DNA of 40,374 nucleotides from an uncultured Verrucomicrobia subdivision 3 bacterium (GTDB lineage: Bacteria > Verrucomicrobiota > Verrucomicrobiia > Limisphaerales > UBA11358): NCBI GenBank assembly GCA_903917705.1, contig CAIXBQ010000046.1, positions 1 through 40,374 on the forward strand. Direction: 5' to 3'. Shown here piece by piece: positions 17,246 through 27,800 of this stretch (the stretch's first letter is position 1; each line of letters opens with the position of its first letter). Below the pieces are notes generated by a model that had not been told where the DNA came from, made no database searches, and saw nothing but the letters and a program-made list of their open reading frames with translations. A program made the position numbers and the translations under genes.

Positions 17246-20200
17246 TCAGGGTGAAGCAATGCGATAGAAACGCTGGATGTTCGGGGCCACACTGTCCGTG
17301 CAGTTGATCGAACCGGCACCAAAGGTACCATTGGTCAGCACCGGCCAGTTGACTAGCGGCAACTGAAGATTGGTGGTCCACAACACGCGATAACTCTGGC
17401 CGTTGGTGCCACTGAAACTGAAATGGAACTTGCCGGCGGCAAATATCGCGAAGCCGGCGAAGACGGGCGTCACCAGCGGTGTAGTCACGAGCTGGACCGA
17501 CAAGCCGTTGGTCTGCAACCGCGCGGTGACATTCGACGGCACTGTTCCAAGCTTAAATGCACCGCCACCGCCGATGGTGCCGGAAAAAGTGAACAGCGTG
17601 TTCGTTCCCGCCGCGAGCGTGGCGTCGAGGAGGTTCACGATATTTGTGCCACTGACATTGAGGTTCGTGACGGATATTTTCCCGCCCGCTGCAAGGGTGA
17701 ACTGGCTGTAAGACGTCGCTGATCCGCTGCTGCCCAGATTCAGGGTGGCCAAGGATAAGTTGCCCGTGCCGTTTTGGATGCTGCCGCCGGACTGGAGGGT
17801 CGCCGCGCCGTTGACGGCACCGGAGCCGCCGAGCGCGGCGCCGGACGCAACAGTCACGCTGTTCGTGCCGGTCGCGCCGTTGACGAGCAGCGTGCCGGTG
17901 CTGACGGTCGTGGTACCGGTGTAAGTATTCGTCGCCGCGAGAATGAGCAAGCCGGAGCCGCCGTTTTTCACGAGCGAGCCGCCGCCGCTGAGGACGGAAT
18001 TCACCGTGCCGGTGCGGCCATTGCCGAGGGCGAAGGTCTCCGTGCCGGACATAATCACATTCAGCCCGGAGGCGATGGTCAGGTCGGTGGCCGCGTCGTA
18101 GTTGCTGATGACGCCGCCGTTCCAGTTGAGATTGCGCGTCGCCGAACTGGCGCCGGGCCCGACGGACTGCGCGGCGAGGGTGCCACCACCCAAATTGTAA
18201 TTCGCGTTCAGCGTGCCGGTGTTGCCGGCGACCTTGTCGCCGAGGGTCAGCGTGGCGACCTTCACCACGCCATTACTTTGCGCGAAGGTGCCGTTGACCA
18301 CGCCGGTGCTCTGGCTGGCGACGCTGCTCTTGGACCCGACCGAGATGGCAGTCGCATCCAACATGCCGCCGCCCATGACAAACGTGCCGTTCAAAATGTC
18401 CGACGTGGTGAGACAGTAGCCTTCATTGGCGATGGACAGCGTGCCAACCAGCGCATCGAGGGCGCTGGTGCCGGTGACGTTCGTCGTCAAATCGATCAGC
18501 CCGGTCGCGGTGCTGGAGTAGCTGCTACCGCGGGAGCCGACGGTGACATTCGCGCGGCCGGCACCGTCACTCGCACGCAGGACAAGCACCGGATTCGTCA
18601 GGCCGGAATTGAAACGGATGAAGCCATTGTCGCGCACCAACCCGATCACAAGGTTATCTGCGTTGATGGTCGTGCTCCGGCCGAGATACAAATTGCCGGA
18701 ACTTTGCGCGCTGGTGGAACCGGTCACGTTTTGCACGCCGAAAGTCGCGGCGGTGATGGTGTTCGTCGCTGCGAGATAAACCGTGCCGCTGGCGGCCACA
18801 GTGCTGGCCTGACCGCCGACGGAAAAGTCGGTGACCGCAGAGCCGCAGACAAATTTATTCAGGCCGGACAAATCCAGTATCTGCGCCGCGCCGGTGGTAG
18901 CTCCGCCAACCGCTAAATCATTCGCCCCGCTGACCTGCAACGTACCGGCGCCCGAAACCGCCGCCGTCACACCGTCGTTCAAGTCCAGCGCGGCAACGGA
19001 CTGCAGATTCGAGGTGATGCCCAGCGTGGTCCGGTTCAGCGTATCCGCAAAGCTGATGAAGGTGATGTTGGTGGAAATCTGGTTGCTGCCGCCAAGGTTC
19101 ACCGTGCCCGGCCCGGCGAGCGTCAGCACCACGGGAGACGGCGCGGAAAGCGCTCCATTCACGGTAAAAATCTGGTTGGTCGCAACCGTCCACGTCTGGC
19201 TGGACGGCAGATTCAGCGGCGCGTTGATCGTGGCCGTTGCGCTGGCAGTGATGCCGTTACTAATCGTCAGTGTGCCGGGACCGGCGACCGTGTAAGCGCC
19301 GCTGTCCACGGGTTTGAAGACGAGGGAAAAGGCGTTATGCGGATTAGTCAGGGTCACAGTTCCCGCCGCGCCGCCGGCGCCGAGGACGGCAACGGAGGGC
19401 ACGGCATCATTCCAAGCGAGATCACCGGTACCATCCCACCAGTTGGTGGCGCTGCTATTCCATGTCCCGCTGCCGTCTTGCGCACTTGCCGAGCCGGGGC
19501 TCGCATCCCAAGTCAGGCCGGTGGTGATAAACGACACCTGATACGTCTTGCCCAAGGAACCGCTCACGTTCACCGAGAGGATGATCTGCGGCGAAAGCTG
19601 GACGACCGTCACGCCGGGGTCGGCGAAAACGGTGGCGGCGGCCGCACGGTTAAACGTCACGGTGATGGAGCCGGTGTTGGTCTGCGTGGGATCGGCGACG
19701 CCGACAGAGAGCCTGTTGGATTTTTCCAGCGTGATGACGGAGGACTTGTTATTGGCGGTGATCAGGCCGACTGAGTTGGTTCCCGTCGTCCAGAAATTCG
19801 CCGCGACGACGCCGAGCGCGGGCTTGCTGACAGCCTGAACCGTCGTGGAGTTGGTGAGGACGACGATGTCCGGGGTGGCGGCGTAATTGCTCACGCCCGC
19901 CGCGGTGAAGTTGGGCAGGATGACGTAGGCGTAGGCTGAATTGGTCGGCTTGAGGCCGTGGTTGAACCAGAGCTTGAGATAGGAATTGGTGTAGAGATTG
20001 GTGGTCGAGGCGACAAATGTGCCGTTATTGATTTCAATCCAGGCATGAGTGCGGGATTCAATGACGGCTTGCAAATTCGTCGCCCCGCCGGGGAAATAAT
20101 AGCCGCCCACGCCAGCCAGCGAAAACCACGCAGCGCTGGTCAGGTTGGAACTCCAGCCGATGACCGGCGGCAGGTCTGCTCCATTGATGGCGAAATGGTT

Positions 20201-21781
20201 GGTCGGGGAAAGGCCCAAACGCCGGTCTTCCACGGTGGTGTGGACTTCATTGGTGCCGCCGGAGGTGACACCAGCGCCGAGGCAAACCACTTCGTTGTCA
20301 AACATGAACCATGATTTTTTGGCAGTCAGGGTGGTGGCCACAGCATCCAGCGACATTCCCGCCGTGCCATAGCTGCCCGAAACCTGCGCGCCGCCCACCC
20401 AGTTCTGTCCGGTGGTGGAGTCATGATTGGCGGAATCCGCGAGCGGCTTCAGCTCCACGGTGGTGCCGGGCAGATGATACGGATCCACCGTCGGCCAGAA
20501 GTCGCCGGCGAACTGCGACTCGGGGTTGCCGAGGTAAAGGTAAGTCATGCCGTCGCCGGTGAACCAGCCGTGCAGGTTTTCGCCGTTGATGGATTCGTAG
20601 TTGGCAATGCGGCTGGACGACAGGCTCAAGCCAAAGCAAAAGTTGGAACGCCAGGCCACCACGCGGTCCATGGCGGCAAACTGAAATTGTCCCGGCGGCA
20701 ACGCGGCGGTGGCAGCCCAGTTGGTGATGGCCAAACCGGTCGCCGCCGGGGCGAATTGGGCGAGCTGCCGGGCGTTGGCAATGGCGCCGCTGGCATTGCT
20801 GGCCTGCGATGAACTGTAACGAGAAATCGCGCGCCCGCGCACCATGTCCATCATCTCGCCGTTGTAAATCAGCGGCTCGTAGGAATTGACCACCCAATTG
20901 AAGACATTGGTGAAGTTCGGGTCGGTGATCTGCCACGTCGAGCCATACAGCAAGCCGGCCAGCTGGGCGACATCATTCAACAACACCGTGCCGTAACTTC
21001 CCGTGTAGGCTTTGTTCCCGTGCTGGATGAACGAGCCGTCGCGATAGAAACCATCGCTGCTGGTCACATAAGGAAACACCGGACTCAGGCTCGTCTGTCC
21101 GTAAGTCATCTTGGCGCTGTTCCTGCCGTAAATTCCCCGGATAAGAACCACCTTGCACTGGTCGGTAAGATTCGCGCCGGTCATCAAGCCCTTGGTCGGC
21201 GGACTATAATGGTCTATCGAGTTGCAGTAGTTGGTGATCTCCGCGCCCGTCAGGCCGTAATACATGAGCACCACCGTGTCATTGAACGCCTGCGGGCTAC
21301 CGATCTGCCAGTCCCACCAGTTGTCATACTGCGATCCGGTCGCGAGGGTCGGGGTGTAGATATTGGTCGCCATCCAGTCCAGCCCGCCGGTGATGGCAGC
21401 GGCAAGATTGGTGTTGCCTTCCAGCGAGCAGCCCGGCGAAGTCCAGGCCAAGGCCATCGTCTTGAGCCGGTTGAACGTGCTGGAAAGATTGGCCGATTTG
21501 CTGCCCAGCGGCAGGTCGCTCCACAGGCAGGGACGCCCATTGGTCGTGATCAGGCTGGTCCAATAGGTATTGGCGCTGTTGGCCCGGCTAGTGAGCGTGG
21601 AGGCACTGCTATTAGAACCGCCGGTCATGGTATTCCACCAATACAACCGCAAATCGTCGAACTGGTCAGCGCGCGCCTTGACTGCGAACGCCAGCAAAAA
21701 CAAAAGCATTGCCGAGCGCACCGCCGGAAATATCCGGCGGCGAAACGGCGGGCTGCCAGGCCGGATTTCGCATAAGGTCAT
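17246..21781 (-). CDS. Secreted polysaccharide lyase family 8 enzyme fused to PATR beta-helix
   Basis: 1511 residues, with a signal peptide (RRRIFPAVRSAMLLFLLAFA ... ARA). Residues about 41-390 form the PL8 alpha/alpha toroid: DNWWDWQIG at 153-161, TGANLTDQ with N204, DGSFIQHGNKAYTGSYG with H254 and Y263, and MVRGRAISR with R317. The N-H, H-Y and H-R spacings (50, 9, 63) equal those of the catalytic Asn349, His399, Tyr408 and Arg462 of pneumococcal hyaluronate lyase. This strongly supports an active lyase cleaving uronic acid-containing chains (hyaluronan, chondroitin; xanthan is possible). The beta-sandwich domains run to about 780, then PATR repeats, then a C-terminal domain ending FYRIASP. 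No usual PL8 has the last 700 residues. The gene follows the 2167-residue gene after 98 bases with no clear ribosome-binding site. Confidence 0.9.
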   Translation of the reverse strand: MTLCEIRPGSPPFRRRIFPAVRSAMLLFLLAFAVKARADQFDDLRLYWWNTMTGGSNSSASTLTSRANSANTYWTSLITTNGRPCLWSDLPLGSKSANLSSTFNRLKTMALAWTSPGCSLEGNTNLAAAITGGLDWMATNIYTPTLATGSQYDNWWDWQIGSPQAFNDTVVLMYYGLTGAEITNYCNSIDHYSPPTKGLMTGANLTDQCKVVLIRGIYGRNSAKMTYGQTSLSPVFPYVTSSDGFYRDGSFIQHGNKAYTGSYGTVLLNDVAQLAGLLYGSTWQITDPNFTNVFNWVVNSYEPLIYNGEMMDMVRGRAISRYSSSQASNASGAIANARQLAQFAPAATGLAITNWAATAALPPGQFQFAAMDRVVAWRSNFCFGLSLSSSRIANYESINGENLHGWFTGDGMTYLYLGNPESQFAGDFWPTVDPYHLPGTTVELKPLADSANHDSTTGQNWVGGAQVSGSYGTAGMSLDAVATTLTAKKSWFMFDNEVVCLGAGVTSGGTNEVHTTVEDRRLGLSPTNHFAINGADLPPVIGWSSNLTSAAWFSLAGVGGYYFPGGATNLQAVIESRTHAWIEINNGTFVASTTNLYTNSYLKLWFNHGLKPTNSAYAYVILPNFTAAGVSNYAATPDIVVLTNSTTVQAVSKPALGVVAANFWTTGTNSVGLITANNKSSVITLEKSNRLSVGVADPTQTNTGSITVTFNRAAAATVFADPGVTVVQLSPQIILSVNVSGSLGKTYQVSFITTGLTWDASPGSASAQDGSGTWNSSATNWWDGTGDLAWNDAVPSVAVLGAGGAAGTVTLTNPHNAFSLVFKPVDSGAYTVAGPGTLTISNGITASATATINAPLNLPSSQTWTVATNQIFTVNGALSAPSPVVLTLAGPGTVNLGGSNQISTNITFISFADTLNRTTLGITSNLQSVAALDLNDGVTAAVSGAGTLQVSGANDLAVGGATTGAAQILDLSGLNKFVCGSAVTDFSVGGQASTVAASGTVYLAATNTITAATFGVQNVTGSTSAQSSGNLYLGRSTTINADNLVIGLVRDNGFIRFNSGLTNPVLVLRASDGAGRANVTVGSRGSSYSSTATGLIDLTTNVTGTSALDALVGTLSIANEGYCLTTSDILNGTFVMGGGMLDATAISVGSKSSVASQSTGVVNGTFAQSNGVVKVATLTLGDKVAGNTGTLNANYNLGGGTLAAQSVGPGASSATRNLNWNGGVISNYDAATDLTIASGLNVIMSGTETFALGNGRTGTVNSVLSGGGSLVKNGGSGLLILAATNTYTGTTTVSTGTLLVNGATGTNSVTVASGAALGGSGAVNGAATLQSGGSIQNGTGNLSLATLNLGSSGSATSYSQFTLAAGGKISVTNLNVSGTNIVNLLDATLAAGTNTLFTFSGTIGGGGAFKLGTVPSNVTARLQTNGLSVQLVTTPLVTPVFAGFAIFAAGKFHFSFSGTNGQSYRVLWTTNLQLPLVNWPVLTNGTFGAGSINCTDSVAPNIQRFYRIASP

Positions 21782-21830
21782 CTGGATAATTTAGCGCACA
21801 CAGGCAGTATCGCCAGTGGAGAACATGGCC

Positions 21831-21869
21831 GGACGCCTGCCAAAGCCACAAGGCCAACGCAAGGCGTCC
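21831..21869. other. Intercistronic hairpin between the PATR gene and the PL8 gene
   Basis: GGACGCCT at 21831-21838 and AGGCGTCC at 21862-21869 form a perfect 8-base-pair stem around a 23-base loop. It lies in the only gap larger than 30 bases inside the six-gene run. No T-run follows on the minus strand, so it looks less like an intrinsic terminator and more like an RNA-processing or stability element. Confidence 0.4.
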
Positions 21870-21879
21870 AGTTGAACAA

Positions 21880-24800
21880 TCACGGGTAAACCATGCGGAA
21901 GAACTCCGTCGGCCTGGTCACATCAATGGTCATGTTAGTTTGATTGACCCCCGCGGAACCGGGCACTGTCATCCAATCGTTCGTGTTCGAGCTGATACCC
22001 GCCGCCAGATTATTCGTCTGCATCAGCAGCCGCCAGCCGGTGTGATCCGGCGGCCAGGACAGCGTCAGCACCGTGCCCGAAACAGTGGCCGTGAGGTTCG
22101 TCGGGTTCGAGTTGACCGACGACGGAATGGATGTCACCGCCAGTTGCACGGCGGCATTGCCGGTGTTCAGCAACTGCGCCGTCACGCCGGCCGGCAGCGT
22201 GCCCAACTGGAAGCCACCAAATCCGCCGCCGCCAATCGTGCCGCCGCCGTAGGTGATCAGCGTGTTCGTGCCGACCGCCAGGCTGGCGTCGAGGATGTTG
22301 ACGATGTTGGTGCCAGAGACGGACAGCGTCGCGGCGGAGATTTGTCCACCGGTCGCAATCTTGAAGCTGCTGGTGGTCAGCGCGGCGGAACCGTTGCCCA
22401 AAGCCAAGCTGGTCACCGACAGGGTGTTCGTGTAATTCGCGTCGCCGCCCTGGACTCCGCCGCCGTTCTGCACGGTGGTCGGGCCATTGACGATGCCGGA
22501 GCCGCCGAGCACTGAGTTGGTTTGAACCGTCACCGTGTTGGTGCCAATCGCGCCGTTGACCAACAAGGTGGCGTTGCTCACCGTCGTCGTGCCGCTGTAG
22601 GTGTTCGTGCCGGAAAGGGTGAGCGTGCCGCTGCCGCTTTGGGTCAGCTTGCCGCTGCCGGAAATGATGCCTGACAGAGTCTGCGCCGCCGTGCTGTTGT
22701 AGTGGAAGGCGGCATTGTTCGTGATGTTGGCCGCATACGTCCCGCCACCCAAAAAGCCGGCCCCGCCGATGGTAAGCGTGCCGCCACCGGAACTGATGGT
22801 CGTTGCGCCGGTGTAACTGTTCGTGCCGGTCAGAGTCCAGATGCCGCCGCCGGTCTTGTTGAGCGCGATGGGGCCGTTGGTGTTATTCAAGATGGCCTCC
22901 GCGAGCGTGCCGCCACCACTGCCGCTAGGACTGTTAAGACTGAGCGTGTTGGTGCCGCCGTGGGTGGCATTCAAGCTGCCGGTGTTCAAATAGGAGATGC
23001 TGCCGGTGTTCGTCACGTCCAAGGTTACATTTTGGGTGATTGCTCCCGGACCCGTCCAAACCAGCGGGCGAGTGGTGGAACTGTTGTTCGTGCCGACATA
23101 ACGGAAAGTGCCGGTGGAGGTGACGAACGCAAGCGTGATCTGCCCGCCGGTGCCCGCCGCGCCCTTGCCCAGCGAACTGGCCGTGCCCTGGCTGGCCACC
23201 GATGTAAATTCCGTGTTGCCGTTAGCTACGGTGAAATCGCCCGTGTAATCATTCAAGTCGTTAATGAAACGAATCGTGCCCAGCGAAAAACTGGATCCCT
23301 TCTTGGTCACGCCGCCGGCGCCGGTGATGTAGGAGGCCACCGTCAGGCTGTTCGTGTCCGGGGTATAGAATTGAGCCGCCACGCCGCTGTTCACGGTAAT
23401 GGTGCGGGACGCGCCGAGGGTCACCGGATTGTTGACCGCCGCGCCGTTGTTCGTGGCCGCCAAGGTGCCGCTCGCGGTGAACACCACGCCATTGGTGGAC
23501 GCGCCCAGTGCCACGTCATTCGTGATGAACAAGGTGCCGGTGCCACCGAGAATGGTGCTGCCGGAGAAAGTGTTCACCCCCAGAAGCGTCAGCGAGCCCG
23601 TGCCGTTCTTCGTCAAAGTCATCGAGCCGCCCAACTGGCCGCTGCCGCTGAAGGTGTAGTTCTGCGCGTTGTTGGTCACCAACACGCTGGCCGGAGCCAG
23701 CACCGTCGTCAGATTGATGGCCGGCAAGTTGGAGCCGGCATCGTTGAAGATCACGTTGTCAGCCTGATAGAACACATCCGGGCCGCCGCCGTTCAACCAG
23801 TTGGTGCTGCTTTGCACATCCCATTTGTTGACCGTGCCGTCGCCCTTCCAAGTCAGATTGGCAATGGCACCGCTGACCACCACCAACTGCAGGGTAGTCG
23901 CGCCGACATTCAACGTCGTGCCGCGCGGAGCACCGCCACCGAGGACGAAGCTGCCGATTCCATTCGTCGAGGCGTAGTTCATCAGCGTGTAGGTTCCGGT
24001 CCCCAGGCTCAACGCGAGCGGATTGATCGCAATCGTCGTGACCGCGTTGTTCGTAAGCGGGCCGAGGACATTAATCAGATCGCCGGGGCTGCCTGGAGTT
24101 GCGCCCAGGTCGAAGGTGATGGTCTGGGTGTTGAACGTGACGTCATTGCTGAACGTCAGCGTGTCGGCCACGCCCGCCGCGCCCGGAACAATCTGCGCGC
24201 CGCTGGCGGCCCTGAAACTGCCCTTGACACTGCCGTTGCCGGTCAGGGTCTGGCTGGCACCCAGCGCATATCCACTAACCAATGAAACATCGAAGACCGC
24301 ATTGGACGCGACGTTGATCGTGGGAGAAACGATGTTGGCACCCACGTCAAGAGCCAGTGTGCCGGCGCTGATGAGGGTGCTGCCGGTGTAGGCATTGGTG
24401 CTGCCCAGTGTCAGCGTGCCCGCGCCCAGCTTGGTGAGGCTGCCGGCCCCGCCGATGATGTTCGTGGTTTCCGTGGCGAAGCCCGCCGTATTGATGCTGC
24501 CGCCACTCGCGCCGAGGCTTATGGTCGGAATTGAATTGGTGTTCACGCCGGTGGTCAGTTCCGGAATGTTGGCCGACAGAACCAGACTGCCGGAGTTGGT
24601 CAGGATGAGCTGCCCGTAACCGGTGCTGCCGCCAAGGGGAATGCTGTTCGAGAAACCCTGACCGGTGGTGAACGTCCCGCCGCCAACGGTCAAAAGACCT
24701 TGGCCGGCGTTGCCAGCAGACGAGGCGAGGACGATGTAGTTTGACCCAGTATAAGCGAACGCACCGTTGCTGATCGTCATCGTGGCACTGTAACCGGAAT

Positions 24801-27800
24801 TGATTGGCGGGGCGATGGCCATGCTGCCGTTCTGGAGCCAGACCCCGCCGCTGTTGACGTTCAAGACGCCGCCGCGCGCCACCAGCAGCGAGCCATAGTT
24901 GGTCACGATGCCGGCCGCGTTCAGCGTCTGGACATTGGGCGTGCCAGCAGCGGGTGAACTGCCGATTTGAATCATGTTGGTGTCGGCCACCACCACCGTG
25001 GAACCCGACTGGAAGTTGACCGTGGCGGTGGCGTAATTGTAAGGCATCAACCAGCCGCCGGTCGCGGCGCTCTCATTGCCGGTCACGTTCACCGTGCCGT
25101 TGGTGACCGTGGTCGGCCCGGTGTAAGTGTTCATTCCCGCCAGCGTGAGCGTGCTCGCGCCGTTGCCGACTTTAGCGAGGGCGTAGCTGTTGCCGCCGTC
25201 GCTGATGGGGCCGCTGATGGTGCCGCTGCCGGTGCTGTTTTCTCCGATGCTGGTGTTGCCTTGCAGGACGACCGGTCCTGAAATTATGGAACCGCCGTCC
25301 ACGCGGAGTGCGCCAAGGTTCTCGCTATTGCCGAAACCGGAAACATTGTTGGTGGCCGCATCCGTCACTCCGCTCAAATAAAGGGTGCCGCCGGTGGCAA
25401 TGTTGATGGTGGCGTTGCTGCTGAGGTTGACGGCAGCACTGGTAATTTGCCCTTTCGCTGTTCCGCCCGGACTCGTGGGCAGATTGATGACGCCGGTGAA
25501 ATTCGACAGCGAGCCGCCGAAAGTGGTGTTGGCACTAGCCGTCTCGGTGACATTGATGGTGCCCGCGCCGCTGACGGCATTGGCCAGCGTGTTGCCGGCG
25601 ATGATCACGTTCAGGATGTTTGTGCCGAGACTGATCGGTCCCGTGCCGGCCGCGTTGACGACGTCCAGTTCCAACGTCCCGTTGGTGACGATCGTGCCGC
25701 CGGTGTAAGAATTGGTGGTCTGGAGGAACAGCGTGCCGGTGCCGTTCTTGGTCAGGGTCATCGAACCGGTCAACCCGCCGCCACTGGTGCTGCTGAAGGT
25801 GTAATTTTGCGCGGAGTTGGTGACCAGCACGCTGGCCGGCGACAGCATGGTCGTCAGATTGATGTTCGGCACACTAGAACCGGTGTCGTCAAAAGTGACG
25901 CTGTCGCTTGGATAGAAGAAATCCAAGTTTCCGGCGTTCAACCAGTTCGTGGTGGTTTGGATGTCCCAATTATTCTGCGATCCATCGCCCGCCCAGATCA
26001 GATTCGCACTGCTGCCGCCGCTCACCACCAGGGAGAGATTGGTCGTTCCAACATTCAACGACATGAAGCGCGGGGCGATCAGGAAAAAGCCGAAGGAGTT
26101 GGTGTTGATCGAAGCGTAGTTCATCAAGGTGTAGGTTCCCGGAGCCGGCGTGCCGGCCAGCGGATTGATAATAATCGTCGGGGTTCCGTTGAGCGTCACC
26201 GTATTGGTGATGTTCAACAAATCGCCGGCGCTGCCCGGCGTGGCACCCACGTCAAAAGTCAGCGACCCGCCGGCATCCAGCGTCAGATTGTTGGTGATGG
26301 TCAACGTGCCGGCCACGCCGGCTCCGCCGGGAAGAATCTTCGACCCGCTGGCGGCTTCGACGTTGCCATTGACCACGCCGCTGCCGACCAGACTCTGGCC
26401 GGAAACCATTGTGAAAACTCCCGACGACAAAGTTGAAACGTCGAAGACGGCATTGGAAGCGATGTTGATCGTGGGCGATGTGATTGAACCTGAACCGGTC
26501 AGCACGACCGTGCCATTGCTGATGATGGTGCTGCCGGTGTAAGTGTTCACGTTGTTCATGGTCAGCGTGTTGGTGCTGGCCATGATGAGCGAGCCGGTAA
26601 AGGAGTTCTGCCCATTGAGGTTCAACGCACCCGCGCCGATATCCGTAATCGTGCCGGTGCCGCTGATCCACGCATTGATGTTGGCGCTCTGGCCGGAGGA
26701 AATGTTGAACTTGTGATTGTTGCCCGAACCGGACAGCACGAAGTTCACGGTGTTGATGGTCAAATTGCCGCCGGGAATGTTGCCGATGGTGCCGTCGCCC
26801 CAGACGAGCTGCGAAATGACAGTAAGCGCTCCGATGTTCGGCGTGACGATGGTGCCCTTTTGGATGGTGGTGGCATTCAGCGTCGAGCCGTTATCGAGCC
26901 TGGCGGTGGCGGAAAGCAGGGAAGCGCTGCTGAAGTTGGTGAAGTTGTTGTTCGCCAGCGTCAGGTTGGTGATGTTGGCCGTGCCGCCGTTGGTGATGCT
27001 GAACAAGCCCGTGTTGGTGGCATTGTAAACAAAGGTGCCGGCTCCGGAAGAAGAGTTATTGATAACGCAGATGGTCATGCTGGAGGCGGTCAAGGTTCCC
27101 GCTCCCATTTTCAAGCTGGAGGTCATCGTCACGCCACGGTTGGCGGCCAAGGTGGAGGGCGTGGCCAGCTTGGCGATGGTCACGCTACCCAACTGCGCGT
27201 TCAGCGTTCCGGGCGTGGTGTCAATCACGTCCACCGGCTTGTCGCTGGCCGAGGTCGAATCATGGCTGCCCAAGTTGAGCGTGGCCGTGCTGCTCCCGCC
27301 GGTGGCCCCGGCAATCCTCAGCGTCCCGTTCGTGATGCCGCTGGCGAACTGAACCGTGCCGCCACCACGCCCGTTGCCCAAAGTGATCGTGCCCACGTCC
27401 AACGTATTGTTCGTGCCCAGATTCACCGTGGAGGTGTCAATGCCGCTGGCCGGGCTGCAAGTTCCCACACTAACGGTTCCGGCTGTAATGAAGTTGGTGG
27501 TTGAGGCCAAAGTGACGGTCTCCGAACCGCTCGCGGGGATACCGACCGGACCATTCCCACCAGTCCCGAGACTCGCCGTAACGGTCCCGCTGCCGTTGTT
27601 GTAGATAAATGAACTCAACCCCGACATGTTGAGCGTGAGACTGTTCGTGACGGAAAACGGGCAGAGCACCAAGGCCGCAGGCGAAGTGGTCAGCGCCGAG
27701 CCGGCCGTGCCGGTGATGGTGATGGTGGAGCTGCCAATGTTGGTAAACACCAGATTCGTCACTGTCTGCGCCGTCCCCTGAATGTCCAGCGTGGCCGTCG

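Noticed and set aside
22702..24285. Long open frame (527 codons) on the plus strand opposite the 2167-residue gene, and similar ones at 6252-7508, 10193-11218 and 17774-18916
   Set aside because: They lie fully antisense to clear PATR or enzyme genes. Their composition (runs of Arg, Gly, Ala, Asp without domains) reflects the codon bias of the Thr/Gly/Asn-rich genes opposite.
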